Shown: positions 46,497 through 58,546, numbered from the stretch's first letter. The stretch: 64,000 bases of DNA from Neoechinorhynchus agilis (GCA_051530055.1 CM121343.1:5456001-5520000); one strand, 5' to 3'. Program-made: numbers and translations. Notes: generated by a model not told the origin, from the letters alone.

Positions 46497-48756
46497 TTAT
46501 GTTTTAAAGAAAGCAGGTAATGAATCCGAGCGTGGTCGATCGTGCACTAACTCCATGGAATTGGTTGTAAATACTCCAGCTACTGTCATTTGCTTTTGAA
46601 TTTGAGTTTCACTTGTACACGCCTGAAGGTCAGCGAGGTCCATAAGATTGATTGAAGAGTTAATATTATCGTCTTTGAACTTGTCATGCGATCGTCCAAC
46701 TAAACGATGCAGAGCGCTTGAATCTTGGCAAGTTGCCTGTTTTCGTTTTGAACATCTGAACCACTCGACGCGTAAACGCTTCCGGACGTATTTGGATGGG
46801 TGAAATGCGACATAGTAGATTAGTTGAATCAATAAACCTAACCAAAATCCGATTACAATTGTGCAAAGCATGAATGATTTGTATGACTTAGCTGAGACCC
46901 TCGTAGTGATGCTATGATCCTTGCTTGGTTCTATTTTATAGAGTTTATAATATATTATCGATAAAGCGACGTTTTCGACGTAGAATATTGTGTAATAGAC
47001 CATATATCGCATTCGTGTAGGACCAGCTTTAAGGTTCATGTAGCAGAAGATGTATACATATGAGCAAACGAAGTTATAGCAGCGTTCGAATAGAACACTT
47101 TTACGATTGGCACCTTTTTTAGACTCATTTTCCACCAAGTCCTGAAATGAACTGTGTACTGGAACTTGCTGTGTTTTATCTACGTGAGGAGAAGCAGTAG
47201 ATCCAAGGCAAAAATCAGTGCGAGAATTTATGATCCACAATAGCATACATGACCAATGCACAAAAATAAAAATCCAGAATCCTTTGACTGATACCGATGC
47301 GAAAAGTGCTAGAGCCAAAACTCTCGGGATAATAATAAGCATGCACCACATGAAATTCACAGCGGTCGAAACAAACGGAACGGGCATTGGAGCAAACTCA
47401 ACAGTTCTAGAAAAGGACGAACGCCTCCGAGTGAGTAGCAGTTGCCGAAGACATCGATTATATCCAGCTATTGTATAAGAGAGCGAGAGTAACGCACATC
47501 CGATGGAAAGGATTTGTTTGGCGTTAAGGCCACAATTCCAGATACCCATTTTGCAAAGTTTTTCTGGACTTGAAGTCAAAACGTAAAGCTGTAGGATTAC
47601 CTGCGTCCCAGAATCCATGAATACATCGAAGACGCGAAGAAGAGCGATATCCGCGTCAATATGAATCTGTTTAATCAGATAGTATTTTTCCCATTTACGG
47701 TTTCTTCTAACACCGTAGCAATATCCTCTATATGTATAAGTAAAAGCTCTAATATATTTAAAGCAAAGGTCTAGCTGTAAGAGCAGGATAATGAGTCGAC
47801 ATAACCAAGTGAACACACTTTGGCGACCACGTTTGGTATCATGTGAAATAGAATTTTCAATATGTGCAATTTTTTTTATGAAAATTCTATTGTTTGCATC
47901 CACACTTGAGTGCTGATAGATCATCGTTTACATTTGAGCCGATGAAATTCTGGGTGTTATTTGAAATAGATCGTGTTTCTGAACAATAGTGTCGAGGTTC
48001 GTTTATATGCCATGCAAGACTGAACAAAGAAAGTACAATGTTGGGAACAATGGCACATAGAAGGGTGAAGAAGAAGAGACCTGTCTCGTTAATTTTGTAA
48101 TAAGCGTGGCAAAGGATAATATCCGTAACGTTGTCTGCAAAAAAACCAATAACGCCACAAGCGTAGAATATTAATTCGAAAATATTGATGTGCATGTCGT
48201 CCGGAATGAAGTCTTGTTCGTAGGAATCAGTTGAAGTAGTAGACTGAAGACAAAGTTGTTGGATCATATGAGATTGTGCACCACCTTTAGTACTACCTCC
48301 GTCGTTAGAAGATTGCGCTACATTGAACATTACGTCCTTTGAACTGCTTTGTGATATGGTATCGTCGCCGCATTGATTGTAGTCGTTATCGATTTTGTTT
48401 GCCATGTTTTCAACGCAGGGACTTTTTGGAGATGGCAGCGATACACAATCGCCTTTCACGGCAAAGATATCATTTACATCCACTCCAATGTCAACAACCT
48501 TTTGATTGTCACTACTCGATGATTGTCCTGAAGGAGCGTCGCATAAACCAAACACGCTAGGACGTTGCAACTCTTTGCTAAACGTTGCTTGAACTCCTCG
48601 CCATGACTCCATGAGAGTTCTATAGCTCGACTGACGGTTTAACCGCATTGGTTGGTGACTGCTAAACCAGTTTACATTTATGGTAGATGTAGGCGATTGA
48701 GTGTCTGTTGGATTGACAGCAGCAGCATGACTGCTTGTTGTGCTTGGTAGTACCAT
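46497..48756 (-). CDS. XKR: XK-related protein (XKR4/CED-8 type), probable phospholipid scramblase
   Basis: Plasma-membrane protein of the family that exposes phosphatidylserine in apoptosis. About 723 aa if exon 1 (48756-47906) joins exon 2 (47817-46497) through an 88-nt GT..AG intron; the donor (AA|GTGTGG) is weak, so the exact junction is uncertain. There is a long Ser-rich N-terminal tail, then helices beginning FELIFYACGVIGFFADNVTD and FFFTLLCAIVPNIVLSLFSL. Exon 2 has LLRVFDVFMDSGTQVILQLY, AGYNRCLRQ and IIPRVLALALFASV, all matching the XKR pattern (LRxFExFLExxPQLxLQLY, APRVxALALFAS). Further helices and a cytoplasmic tail follow. The N-terminal tail contains DVND, a possible caspase-type DxxD site; this is inference. 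The size is closer to vertebrate XKR4/6/7 than to CED-8. Confidence 0.88.
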
Positions 48757-50482
48757 ATATTATTGGCAATAATGTTCAAATACACTTCACACAAGCAAGG
48801 TTCACCTTCAATGATCTAAAAAAGCACAAGTCTGCCATGAAGGGTAGTACAAAGTTCGAAACTCATTGTGGCTGTCATCGTTCCTAAAAACACAGGGGAG
48901 CACATTCTCATCATACAAAGCAACATCATCTACTCTGATACGGCGATGTAGGATACTTTTCAATCCAAACCCTTATAGATTTTTAACAAATAACACATCG
49001 ACGTAGCCATCGACCACTGCCGTTTTACACTGGCATTTGTTTGTTCCACTTTTTTTTGTGTGTGTGAAAGTGAGCGATTTAAAAAGTCGGAAATTGTGCT
49101 TGTTCGTAATTGCAGTAATCACTAGATTCTAGCGAGCAGCAAATTAAGCAGTTCAGAAACGAGCAAAGACTCAACCTCGATTTCATTATGCCCTCTTTGT
49201 AAGATCACACTCCGAACTGTTATTCGTCGGTGAGGCGGAAATTAATTGACAAGTAGCAAAAAAAGAGAACGATTTCCGCTTATCAGAGCCATTTCCCGAT
49301 GACCGTTTCCAAAAACCAATGTATTTGCACTTTTAGAGAGCCATTAAACGGGTTCTATAGAACGAACAACGTGTTTTAATACTTTAAAAGAATTTCGTTC
49401 TTAAGTTTATAATTTTTAATCGAATATTGAGTTAGTATCCAGCAATATTGAAGTCCAGTTCTAAGATTCGGATGATGTCATGCCGTAAACACATTAATGC
49501 TAACGAAACGTGATTGAAAAATATTAGCCTTCTGATGAGAAGGAGTCATTGTTTCAATTGAGAATGTGCGAAGACATCACGAATCATGGAATGTTCTGTG
49601 TTCTTTAATGGATTTTTGTGGTTTCCTCTACTGCGCTTATTCGCACTTCCTTTTCGTTATTATTAGAAAACGAGAACATAAAGGACGAAATCTAGATGGC
49701 AACAACCGTGAAGTCTTTGAGCCAACTTGGTTGATTTAAAGCGGAATAGTTATGCGCATCAAAAGACGTCTTAGACATATCCACCAGCAATGGCGCTATT
49801 AATCAAGCTTCGTTGTATATGTGAGCCTTCTCATTTAATAGACGATTGTACAGTTTTTTTGAGGCTTTCAAAAGTGCTAATATATCAATTTATCTCCGTC
49901 AATATCGTCGTCTTAAGTTCAGTTTTAATTGGGTTGTTAGACAGGCACAAGTTTTCTCGGATACAATTTTTATTCCGTTTATGCGACGTGCCCTGGGGTG
50001 GAAAGTTTTTCATTAGACAGCGCTGTGAAATATCCTTCAAGAAGGTTGACGGGTGAGTAATGTCTAAAGCAGTCGCACATATTTGATTCATAGTCGGAGG
50101 GAACGGGTTAAATGTTCACAAAAACGTTCTAGAAAATCAGGGAATGGCGATTAAGCGAAATGCTGTCCAACAATGTGAAGTTACCTTTTTATTTGTACGG
50201 ATATATTTTGTTTAAACTGAATTTTCACAAGACATGTTTTTTTTGATAATTCGTATTCTATGACCAACAAATATTATTCCATATATTGAAAATTTCAATT
50301 TGTTTGCAATGTTGGTACTGGAGACAAGTATACATCGAGAAATCATTGAGCATCCAAAATACATTTGCTGGTCGTTGCGTTATAGACTAAAAAAAGTTAT
50401 TATGCTGTTACACAAGAAACACTCGACTTGTCGTTAACCAAAGATTCTTTAAATCTCAACTTCGTAGTTCCACAGGGAAGCA
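48757..50482. other. Spacer between divergent genes
   Basis: 1.7 kb between the XKR start (minus) and the Ly6 start (plus), presumably with both promoters. No gene, repeat array or RNA gene was recognised. Confidence 0.35.
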
Positions 50483-50959
50483 ATGTCAGCAGCGTTGATG
50501 CACTTCACGATGATTGGTCATGTTTGTCTCTTTCAGTTACGGATGGTAATGGCAATTCTATGCTATAATTGTTCAACGCTGGATCACCAGTTTTGTCCAA
50601 ATCGGCTAACCGAATCGGCCATGAATATGAAATATGGGTTGAACGCGGATCTTTCGACTATGGATTTGATTGACTGTGAAAAGGAAGTTCACCGTGCAAG
50701 ATATTGTATAAAAACGAATTTATTCTTTGGTGGTGTTTTAAGTACAAATCGATTCTGCAGCTCCAGGAAATTGACATCGGGGTGTACGAGTGTATACGTA
50801 TGGCAGCAGGATCGATTATATACATCCTGCTCATACGTTTGTTCAAGAGATGCGTGCAACGGAGCACCAGAAAAAGAATCCATTCCTCCATTTTCATCAT
50901 TGATACTTATACTACTCATTCAGATTTCGTTTTCAGTTTATTACTACGAACCTTTATAA
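50483..50959 (+). CDS. Ly6/uPAR-type small secreted or GPI-anchored protein
   Basis: 158 aa, one exon. A hydrophobic N-terminal signal (MIGHVCLFQLRMVMAI) is followed by a cysteine-rich domain that opens with LCYNCS and closes with CSRDACNG, the CxxC start and C..CN end of the three-finger Ly6/uPAR fold. Ten cysteines lie in the mature region. The C-terminal PFSSLILILLIQISF looks like a GPI-anchor signal. In invertebrates such proteins modulate ion channels and junctions, but no specific orthologue (for example quiver/sleepless) can be assigned. An earlier Met or upstream exon cannot be excluded. Confidence 0.75.
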   Translation: MSAALMHFTMIGHVCLFQLRMVMAILCYNCSTLDHQFCPNRLTESAMNMKYGLNADLSTMDLIDCEKEVHRARYCIKTNLFFGGVLSTNRFCSSRKLTSGCTSVYVWQQDRLYTSCSYVCSRDACNGAPEKESIPPFSSLILILLIQISFSVYYYEPL

Positions 50960-51076
50960 GCACAATTTTAATGGGGACTCGTTAATAAATATTTAATATT
51001 ACGAGTGAAAAGAGGGGATACGAAGCTGCTTTTGAATGCAATAGAAGAAATTATAAAATAAATGTGATTGTACGCT

Positions 51077-52231
51077 GGCGAATCTTGTTCCCGGTGTTGT
51101 CGATACTCATTTATTTTCGAGATATTTCGCAAGGTTTTCCCTGACTCTTCAGTCTCTATCTAAAATGGAGACAATGCATGCTGTTTATATCGTCTCCATT
51201 TTAGATAGCGACTGAAGAGACAAGGAAAACCTTGTGAAATATTTCTCAAATAAATGAGTATCGATAACACCGGGGACAGGATTCGCCAGGACACAAACTC
51301 ACACATTTGAAACTTACAAGCAATAGCGACTGAAGAGGCAAGGAAAACCTTGTGAAATATTTCGCAAATAAATGAGTATCGATAACACCGGGGACAGGAT
51401 TCGCCAGGACACAAATCCACACATTTAAAACTTAAAAGCAATAGCGACTGAAGAGGCAAGGAAAACCTTGTGAAATATTTCTCAAATAAATGAGTATCAG
51501 TAACACCGGGGACAGGATTCGCCAAGACACCAACTCACACATTTGAAACTTAGAAGCAATAGCGACTGAAGAGGCAAGGAAAACCTTGTGAAATATTTCG
51601 CAAATAAATGAGTATCGATAACACCGGGGACAGGATTCGCCAGGACACAAATCCACACATTTAAAACTTAAAAGCAATAGCGACTGAAGAGGCAAGGAAA
51701 ACCTTGTGAAATATTTCTCAAATAAATGAGTATCAGTAACACCGGGGACAGGATTCGCCAAGACACCAACTCACACATTTGAAACTTAGAAGCAATAGCG
51801 ACTGAAGAGGCAAGGAAAACCTTGTGAAATATTTCGCAAATAAATGAGTATCGATAACACCGGGGACAGGATTCGCCAGGACACAAATCCACACATTTAA
51901 AACTTAAAAGCAATAGCGACTGAAGAGGCAAGGAAAACCTTGTGAAATATTTCTCAAATAAATGAGTATCAGTAACACCGGGGACAGGATTCGCCAAGAC
52001 ACCAACTCACACATTTAAAACTTACAAGCAATAGCGACTGAAGAGGCAAGGAAAACCTTGTGAAATATTTTGCAAATAAATGAGTATCGATAACACCGGA
52101 GGCAGGATTCGCCAAGACACCAACTCACACATTTGAAACTTACAAGCAATAGCGACTGAAGAGGCAAGGAAAACCTTGTGAAATATTTCTCAGATAAATG
52201 AGTATCGATAACACCGGAGACAGGATTAGCC
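51077..52231. repeat. Satellite B, array 2: about 9 copies of a 118-bp unit, with inverted end
   Basis: Same unit family as 11121-12246, 40 kb away. ATGAGTATC occurs near 51254, 51372, 51490, 51608, 51726, 51844, 51962, 52080 and 52198, exactly 118 bp apart. Two unit types alternate (CGATAACACC.., GACACAAATCCAC versus CAGTAACACC.., GACACCAACTCAC), giving a 236-bp higher-order repeat whose copies are nearly identical. The left end (51077-51160) is an inverted partial unit, joined through a palindrome to the direct array. Confidence 0.95.
51161..51211. repeat. Palindrome at the left end of satellite B array 2
   Basis: CTAAAATGGAGACAATGCAT and, 20 bp on, CGTCTCCATTTTAG form an inverted repeat with a 13-bp arm. 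It separates an inverted partial unit from the direct tandem array, so this end of the array is a head-to-head junction. Confidence 0.8.
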
Positions 52232-53107
52232 AACGTACAATCAAATTTACCCCGAGGACAATGATATATGATATAAATCTATGCAGGTAAAAATCGTTAA
52301 CAAACGACTGATACAGGCAGTAGCTTTGAAAACGTCCTATCACCGATCACCTTTTGATTGTGATCTTTAAGTGGTACTGGACATGGGATTACGATATTCT
52401 ATTAAACCCGAGTATTACGTTAAAAAAATAAGTGTCCATGCATTCGGGAACGCTCGAATTGTTTCTTATAAATCGATAAATTGTAGGGGAAATCATCACT
52501 GATATGAAATCATTTAAGTGCTGTTTACTATCTTTGAAAAGTATTATTTTAGAAACTCGTAATTCCTTTTAAATAATTTTTTCTTTAACGCAGTCTTAAG
52601 CTTGATTTGAAGCATAATAACGCTTTCTACAAAAAAATAGAGTGCATGAATGCACAGTATCATAAGTAGTGGTATCCTTAAATTCCTTAGCTATTGCCGA
52701 AGATAAAATAGAAGTCTAGCGATAACCTTTTTGAGAGATCGCCATTATTGTATTAACATAGAGAAAACGACCACATTATTAGACAGCAACGAAAAAGTCA
52801 TAGTAGAGAAATTGCTTAACATCGTCGAACCTGGGCCATTACACCTTAGGTTTGCACTTAGTAGATGCTTTAGTGAATCTCGTGCATGTTTGGACATCAG
52901 TAAAATGGATAAGCAAAATACAATTGAGCCAGTGAACGTTAAAATGAGTGAGACAAAGCGATTTCAATACTTAATGAAATTACAATTCCTTCTAGTCTTG
53001 GCAATATCAATAGCGATTGAATGCCAGAAGACCCAAAGGTACATGGATTTTATTCTACCAGATTTCAAAATAAGACCCAAAGTTAAAAAAAACATTAAAA
53101 ACTGGCA
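52232..53107. other. Spacer, no gene recognised
   Basis: AT-rich. The frame 52731-53126 shows no family features and runs into the SINE at its end, so it is not called. Confidence 0.3.
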
Positions 53108-53272
53108 GAGTTTGTACTTTCCGTAGTTGTGCCGAAGAGGTCAAGTGGAAAAAAGCTCCCGTTCCCAGTTTAAATGGGTCAAGCGGTTCGAATCCACGAT
53201 TGCTAAATACTCATGCCAAAAGGGGACCAAATATCTCGCTGAAGGGAAGAGATGTGTACAAATTCATAACCA
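53108..53272 (+). mobile_element. SINE-A copy
   Basis: CCGTAGTTGTGCCGAAGAGG, TCAAGTGGA, a B box GGTTCGAATCC at 53184, then CCAAAAGGGGACCAAATATC and an end near GATGTGTACAAATTC. The middle part with the CTCACTG..GAGTCC hairpin is deleted. Just downstream (53350-53412) a segment matches 29446-29500 in inverse orientation, including a MITE-like end ACCGGCTAACCAG. Confidence 0.7.
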
Positions 53273-53946
53273 CGTCTTGTGGTTCAACAGGGTTTTAAGT
53301 GTGATTTTCAGCTCTTCCCTGACCAATGAATCGATGTTATTTGTGCCCAAGGAAAATTATCAGCCGTAAAAAAAGGCCACAAACATAAACATCCAATAAA
53401 AGTTACCGGCTAACCAGAATTCAAAATAAATATTATATATTTGCATGGTAAAAATTGTGAAAAGTCTACTACTAAAGTCTAACTTTATTCGATTAGTTTA
53501 TAAGTGGGTTGCAAAACTACTGGTTGTCAGTTTTCTACTGCATATAGTTATTGTGATTTTTTTTATTAATAAAAGCCCACGTTATCATTATTAATTTTCA
53601 TAAAAATGGACGCATACATTAATTAATAAAAACATTAGATGAATTGTATATCAATTAATGATATTTTTCAATGATGTTCTGCTTTACTTGCTCCAATGTA
53701 TCTAGAAATGATTGAATTCAATTTACATCTAGCGCATACAATCTTTTCTTCGTTGTGGATAAGAGTTCCCAATGTTATATTATTGAGCCGTGTTTTTGAT
53801 CTTTGCCAAGAAAAACAACGGGAATTGATTAAAGGATGCGTTTTCGAGTAGCCAACAGAGAACTTTTCGGTTGCTTTCATTTGCACGTTCATTGCGACCA
53901 GCGCTTCTCGAGGAACGATAAAATTAGCTGATATAAAAATGTACAA

Positions 53947-53955
53947 ACCTTTATT
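53947..53955 (-). terminator. Polyadenylation signal of the neuropeptide GPCR
   Basis: On the minus strand the stop TGA (53962-53960) is followed by ATTAAATAAAGG; AATAAA is the canonical cleavage and polyadenylation hexamer. Position alone supports the role. Confidence 0.5.
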
Positions 53956-53959
53956 TAAT

Positions 53960-55186
53960 TCAAATCTTAGTTTTGCGTAATACGTGCCTGTATATTTTTA
54001 ATTTCGGATAATCTAATTTATTCCAAAATATAAACATTTGCCTTAGACGGCGCACAAGTCTTACAAGATGACTTCTAAATCGCTTCTGTAGAGAATGGTT
54101 AGAAAATCAAAAAGTGTGATATAGTTTCTTACATTACAGAAGCTATAGATGAATGGATTATAACAGGATGTGCTCATTGCAAACCAGTTTGCCACAAGGA
54201 ACAATTGTATGATATTTTTGTACCTAAGTGCAGTAATGATTTTGCTAAAGGAAGATGTAAAATAAAAACGAATTACTCATTTACTCTAGGACAACAGATG
54301 CTGAGGAAATTATATAGCTGTAACGGAAACCATGAGCCGCAAAAGACTGTTACAATGATTAAAAACATTTTTATAACCTGCAGATATTATTGGTTTTAAC
54401 GAGTTTCATATAAGTTAACTATTAGTTATTTACCTTTATGCGTTTTCTTTGCTGTTTTCGGAATTGAATTATCAGCGCCGATTGATTTGGGACATGAGAT
54501 CGAATGATATATAGGACACTGCAAACATAAGCATAAGTAATGATGGGCACGGGGAATATATATTGAACAATCATCATGATCGATGGATATGTTTTTGTGA
54601 AAAACTCGTTGTTTGGCGGTAAGCACTTTTTTACTTGGACTGTACAGTTTAATCCATTCGAGGTTTGAGTGGTAGCAAGTACGCTGTTTACACTATAGAA
54701 GAGATATGGAACACTACAAAGTCCTGATATGATCCAAATAAGAACGAATATACGAATGGACGTTTTCTTATTAAGTCGTGGAGCTCGGCAGTTTGTGATA
54801 GCATCATATCGTTCAATGGCATCGACCACGAATGTGTATATGTTAACGTTCAACGGGACGTTGGATGTAAATGGAACCAGTTGACACATCGTGTCCCATA
54901 AAACCCATTTTTGTAATAGTGCAGCTTGAAACTAAAAATTGTTAGGAGTGATAATTGCATTTTGGTAGAAAAAGGAGAACCTGCTTACCTGAAACGGCAC
55001 TGAAAAGCAACCAATTATAATATCCGCTATGGCCAAATTAACCAGAAAATAATTGGAAACGGTGTGCATTGATGGATGGCTAATTATGATCAGTACTACT
55101 AGTAGGTTACCAGCAACTCCAACAACCGATATAGTGCCGTATGCAATAGCGAGTAACACAATTTGGTAGATTGGAGCCGGCTGCAT
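53960..55186 (-). CDS. Neuropeptide-type GPCR (NPY/NPF-tachykinin group), 5 exons
   Basis: Exons 55186-54989, 54931-54434, 54377-54277, 54244-54133 and 54085-53960; introns 57, 56, 32 and 47 nt, GT..AG, all in phase; 344 aa. Helix 1 has GVAGNLLVVLIII, helix 2 NYFLVNLAIADIIIG, then FQAALLQKWVLWDTMC with the Cys for the disulfide. Helix 3 ends DAIERYDAI (ERY for DRY). Loop 2 has NCTVQVKKC. Helix 6 is VFCGSWFPLQLYNFL (the FxxxWxPLQ pattern) and helix 7 WFAMSTSCYNPFIYSF (NPxxY), followed by a basic tail. This is the classic layout of neuropeptide Y/F-like receptors of invertebrates. The ligand cannot be told from sequence. AATAAA lies 6 bp after the stop codon. Confidence 0.92.
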
Positions 55187-56700
55187 GGCTTTTGTGGTGA
55201 TTTATCTTGTTCGAACGTCCAATGAATGCTTATCAATCAAAATAATTTATTGCTTTTAACCGGTTAATATCTAATAAATTCCGAAGATCGTCTCTGAAAT
55301 TATCACTTGCAGATTGTATTGGCAAAAAGTTTCCATTTTAAAAAGAACAAAACATAGGATTAGAAAATAAAACATTATAAAGCGGGTGTGCAATTTTGGA
55401 TTTTACATATGAAAAAATTTGTGTTTTTGCAACTCCAATAAATTTCAGCATTGAAGAGTGTTATTTTCATCGCCTCAGAGCTTATCTTATTGAAATCAAC
55501 TCATTTTTCCGCAACTTGATTATCTCCAAGAGACTTTGCCCTTGGGCGCTACTCATACCCTGGAATGGAGGAGCACAGGGGATCGCACTATGATAGCTTA
55601 CTAATGAGAGAATCAATTCTTTGTGTAACCATTTGCAATTATAGTTTATTTGACTCAAGAGAAATTCAGGTACCTATCGTGTGAATTTTAAGCAGGCCTA
55701 AAATCCACTAAAGTTTATAACTTTGATTTTTTTATCTCATTTCACTTAATGAATGTGAACTAACTGTCATTTGTATGGACGTTTGTTTAGCCACAGAATA
55801 TGGTTATTAGACTTAAGAAGATCTGAGGATGTTAAGTAGGCGTACCCTTTTGTGCATATTTCAATTAATGAAGCTAGAGCGTGAGATGTGTTGACTAATT
55901 TGAAGGAATGGTTCTGGATAAGGCGTAAATGCCGAAATTCTCGATCCAAGTCGTTGATTTATATCTCATGTTGCTGTTTAAATTCCCGAAATTTCGTAGT
56001 GTTCTATTCTTTTAAGATATATGATACGAAATTGTTAGTGCGCAACGAATAAAGGTTTAATTAAAACACAGTCGAAAAGTTGAAGTTAATCAAGCTTAAA
56101 GAAAAACACAGTGTGATATGTTGCAGAAAAATGAGCTGATTTGAATTAGAGAAGCTTTGAAGTGATGAAAACCTTACTCTTTATTGAAGAATTTATTGGA
56201 ATTGTTTCGGAGTTGCAAAAGTATATATTTTGAAATCTAAAATCTCAAATGACATCCGTTTTGTAATGTTTCATTCTAGCAGTAGGAAATATCGGAATAT
56301 TTTATTATCAATTTTTATTCAAAAACAATTTAGAAACTAAAATTTAAGTTATGTTAGCGATCGAACGCTTTTTAGTCTTCGTAATTGGTGCTCATAAAGA
56401 CTTCAGGCAACTCAACGAAAACATGGATAGAAGGCACACATTCTCCATACTAAAAAGTTGGAAAAGTTTACTAAAGTTATATAAAAGGACCAGAATATAG
56501 AAAGATTACCCGATAAACTTAACGCGTCTCCATTTTTGGATACTATAAATTAAATTGCAATCTGAATTGCTAACGGTTGATATAATTGATTTCCGATGAT
56601 GCATGAATTATCTGTCTATTCGTTGCCACAATGCAGTTGAATACTTATTCCAAAAACAATATTTAACTTTGAGCGATTCCACTCTTAAAGACTTGAACAG
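55187..56700. other. Spacer, no gene recognised
   Basis: Upstream region of the neuropeptide GPCR. AT-rich with only short chance frames. Confidence 0.35.
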
Positions 56701-56906
56701 ATTTGAAAAGTGTTGCTGAGGTGATTCCTACTCTCCGGACAATAAAGATATTGATTTATTGCAATATTTTGCTCGGCAAATCCAACATTCTCAAACAATT
56801 TTGGATTAATGCCTGAAAATGCTGGATTTGCCCGGTGAAATACCGCAATAAATCAATATCTTTATTGTCCGGAGAGTAGGAATCACCTCAGCAACACTTT
56901 TCAAAT
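56701..56906. repeat. Foldback element with perfect 62-bp arms
   Basis: 56701-56762 (ATTTGAAAAGTGTTGCTGAG .. TTGATTTATTGC) is the exact reverse complement of 56845-56906. The pairing continues imperfectly inward (GCTCGGCAAATCCA against TGGATTTGCCCGGT), so the transcript would form one long hairpin of about 100 bp with a short loop. No coding capacity. It fits a foldback MITE or a hairpin RNA source. Confidence 0.9.
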
Positions 56907-58070
56907 TTGTCCGAGGAACCTTTTACATCAGAAATTTACAAAGATATCTAAATCTGATAACAACCACCGTTTATCAACCGTACTTGGAGCACTTTATTGA
57001 ACAACGTGACTTTATTGAAAGCAATTATTTTTGTTTGAAGTGCTAGTATAATTTTTTTATTCTCTAGGCGAATAGTTTCTGCTATTGTAATAAAAATAAT
57101 AGGTGCAAAAGTAAACGTTAAACTATTCAATTTTAAATATTTTTCTCATAGTACGAAATAAAAAGTAAAAATTGAAAAAAAATCAGTGGAAAGACAAAAT
57201 TATTATAAAGAAGTTGTTCATTTATGTGTTTTTTAATGATGAGAGAAGGATAGATATTGATTTATTGATCTGAATATTTCGTCCGTCTCGTCGGACTTCA
57301 GGTTGCTTGTAAATTTTAAAATATGATAGCTTGATACCAATATAACAATCTTTAGTTTTATAATCATCAAAGAACACAAAGACAAATAAATTAAGTAATG
57401 CCTCTAATGTGATTACGATAAATTAGGTAAACCTTTGCCAGAATTTGACCCTTTTTGTCAGACGTCATATTATTAAGAGGATCTTTGTTCTTCGCCATGT
57501 TTAAAAAGCAATTCGAATGAAACTGTTGAAACCAGGATCAAATTACAAAATTACCATTTTCGATAAGTGGAAATACTTCCTAATTCCGTTTTAATGGCTT
57601 TGAACTTGGAATCATTACAGCGACTGTGTGCTGGAATGAGGTTAAAAGTAACCCTTGTAGAACATTATCAAATTCTAAATTGACATTGAAGTAAGGAAGA
57701 TTTAAGAGTAAAATGCATTTCGACAGGCATTAAAGTTTTATAGGATCCGTGGTGTGCACTTAGACTTGAAACGGAGTGAATTTTTGTTGCAATTCCGATC
57801 ACTGGTGCTGCAATGATTTATGGTTACAATAAGCTAAAATGGGTTTACAATTTTTTTAACCTTAATATAATTTTATTCGTATACAAAATACAGCCATGTT
57901 TTTCACGCTCTAATTTTTTCATACCACTACAGCCATGCGGATGCTCACAGCGTTTCCCCGCTCAACAGCAAGACAAATGTTTTGGTGCAAAAACATTGGT
58001 TCGCGATTATCCTTTGTTATTCTTGACAATCACAGGCCTATTTCCTTAGTCAGCGCAAAGGCCGTCTCCC
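56907..58070. other. Spacer, no gene recognised
   Basis: Very AT-rich. No supported feature apart from the edge of the retroelement fragment to the right. Confidence 0.3.
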
Positions 58071-58546
58071 TTAGCGACCCATTGGCTTCGACTCCGAGCG
58101 GTGCAAAGATGAAATCTGCAGAGCGAATTCGCTCCGCAGCATTGACGACTTCGGTGCATGTCGCGTCCAACATAAGACAGCGTCCGTAGCTCCAGGGGAA
58201 ACGGTCATTTCGTCCGGACGTTTTCTATCGAGGTGGCCTAAATTGCTTGGCTCGAGGACGCTGGGAATGTTAATGTGGAACAAAACTTTGCTGATTATGT
58301 CCTTGAGTGCCGGGTGTCTCCGAAACCTACCTTCGGGGCCCATGTTTGCAAGTTTCGTTTACATGTGAGCCACAACGACATTGGTACAGGATGCAGGTAT
58401 TCAAGCCGAATCGGAGGAAAAATCAAAAACCGCAATGTCTCGTCACCCAGTAATGTTTTTAAACACTCATTGGGCAAAGCTTCTAGCCATAATTTCGATT
58501 CTTTGATCGAATAAGCCATCAGTCGAATTCGGGACATCTCATCCAT
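58071..58546 (-). mobile_element. Second degenerate C-terminal retroelement fragment
   Basis: The minus-strand frame from 58546 has ESKLWLEALPNECLKTLLGD. The next frame has GRFRRHPALKDIISKVL, SVLEPSNLGHLDRKRPDEMT. These are the same blocks as at 34.0-34.8 kb (AWL..IP; EPSN..RRPDG), in the same order, with frame breaks. The similarity between the two fragments is at the pattern level, so they are probably different subfamilies or old copies. Confidence 0.65.

Noticed and set aside
47905-47938. A 19-nt intron in the XKR gene (GTAAACG .. ATCAG)
   Set aside because: An 88-nt alternative with matching phase exists, and 19 nt is below any size I would accept without cDNA.
49790-50091. Overlapping frames on both strands upstream of the Ly6 gene
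   Set aside because: No domain, signal or splice evidence on either strand.
52731-53369. Plus-strand frames of 131 and 80 aa
   Set aside because: No recognisable domain, no splice support, and they run into a SINE-A copy.
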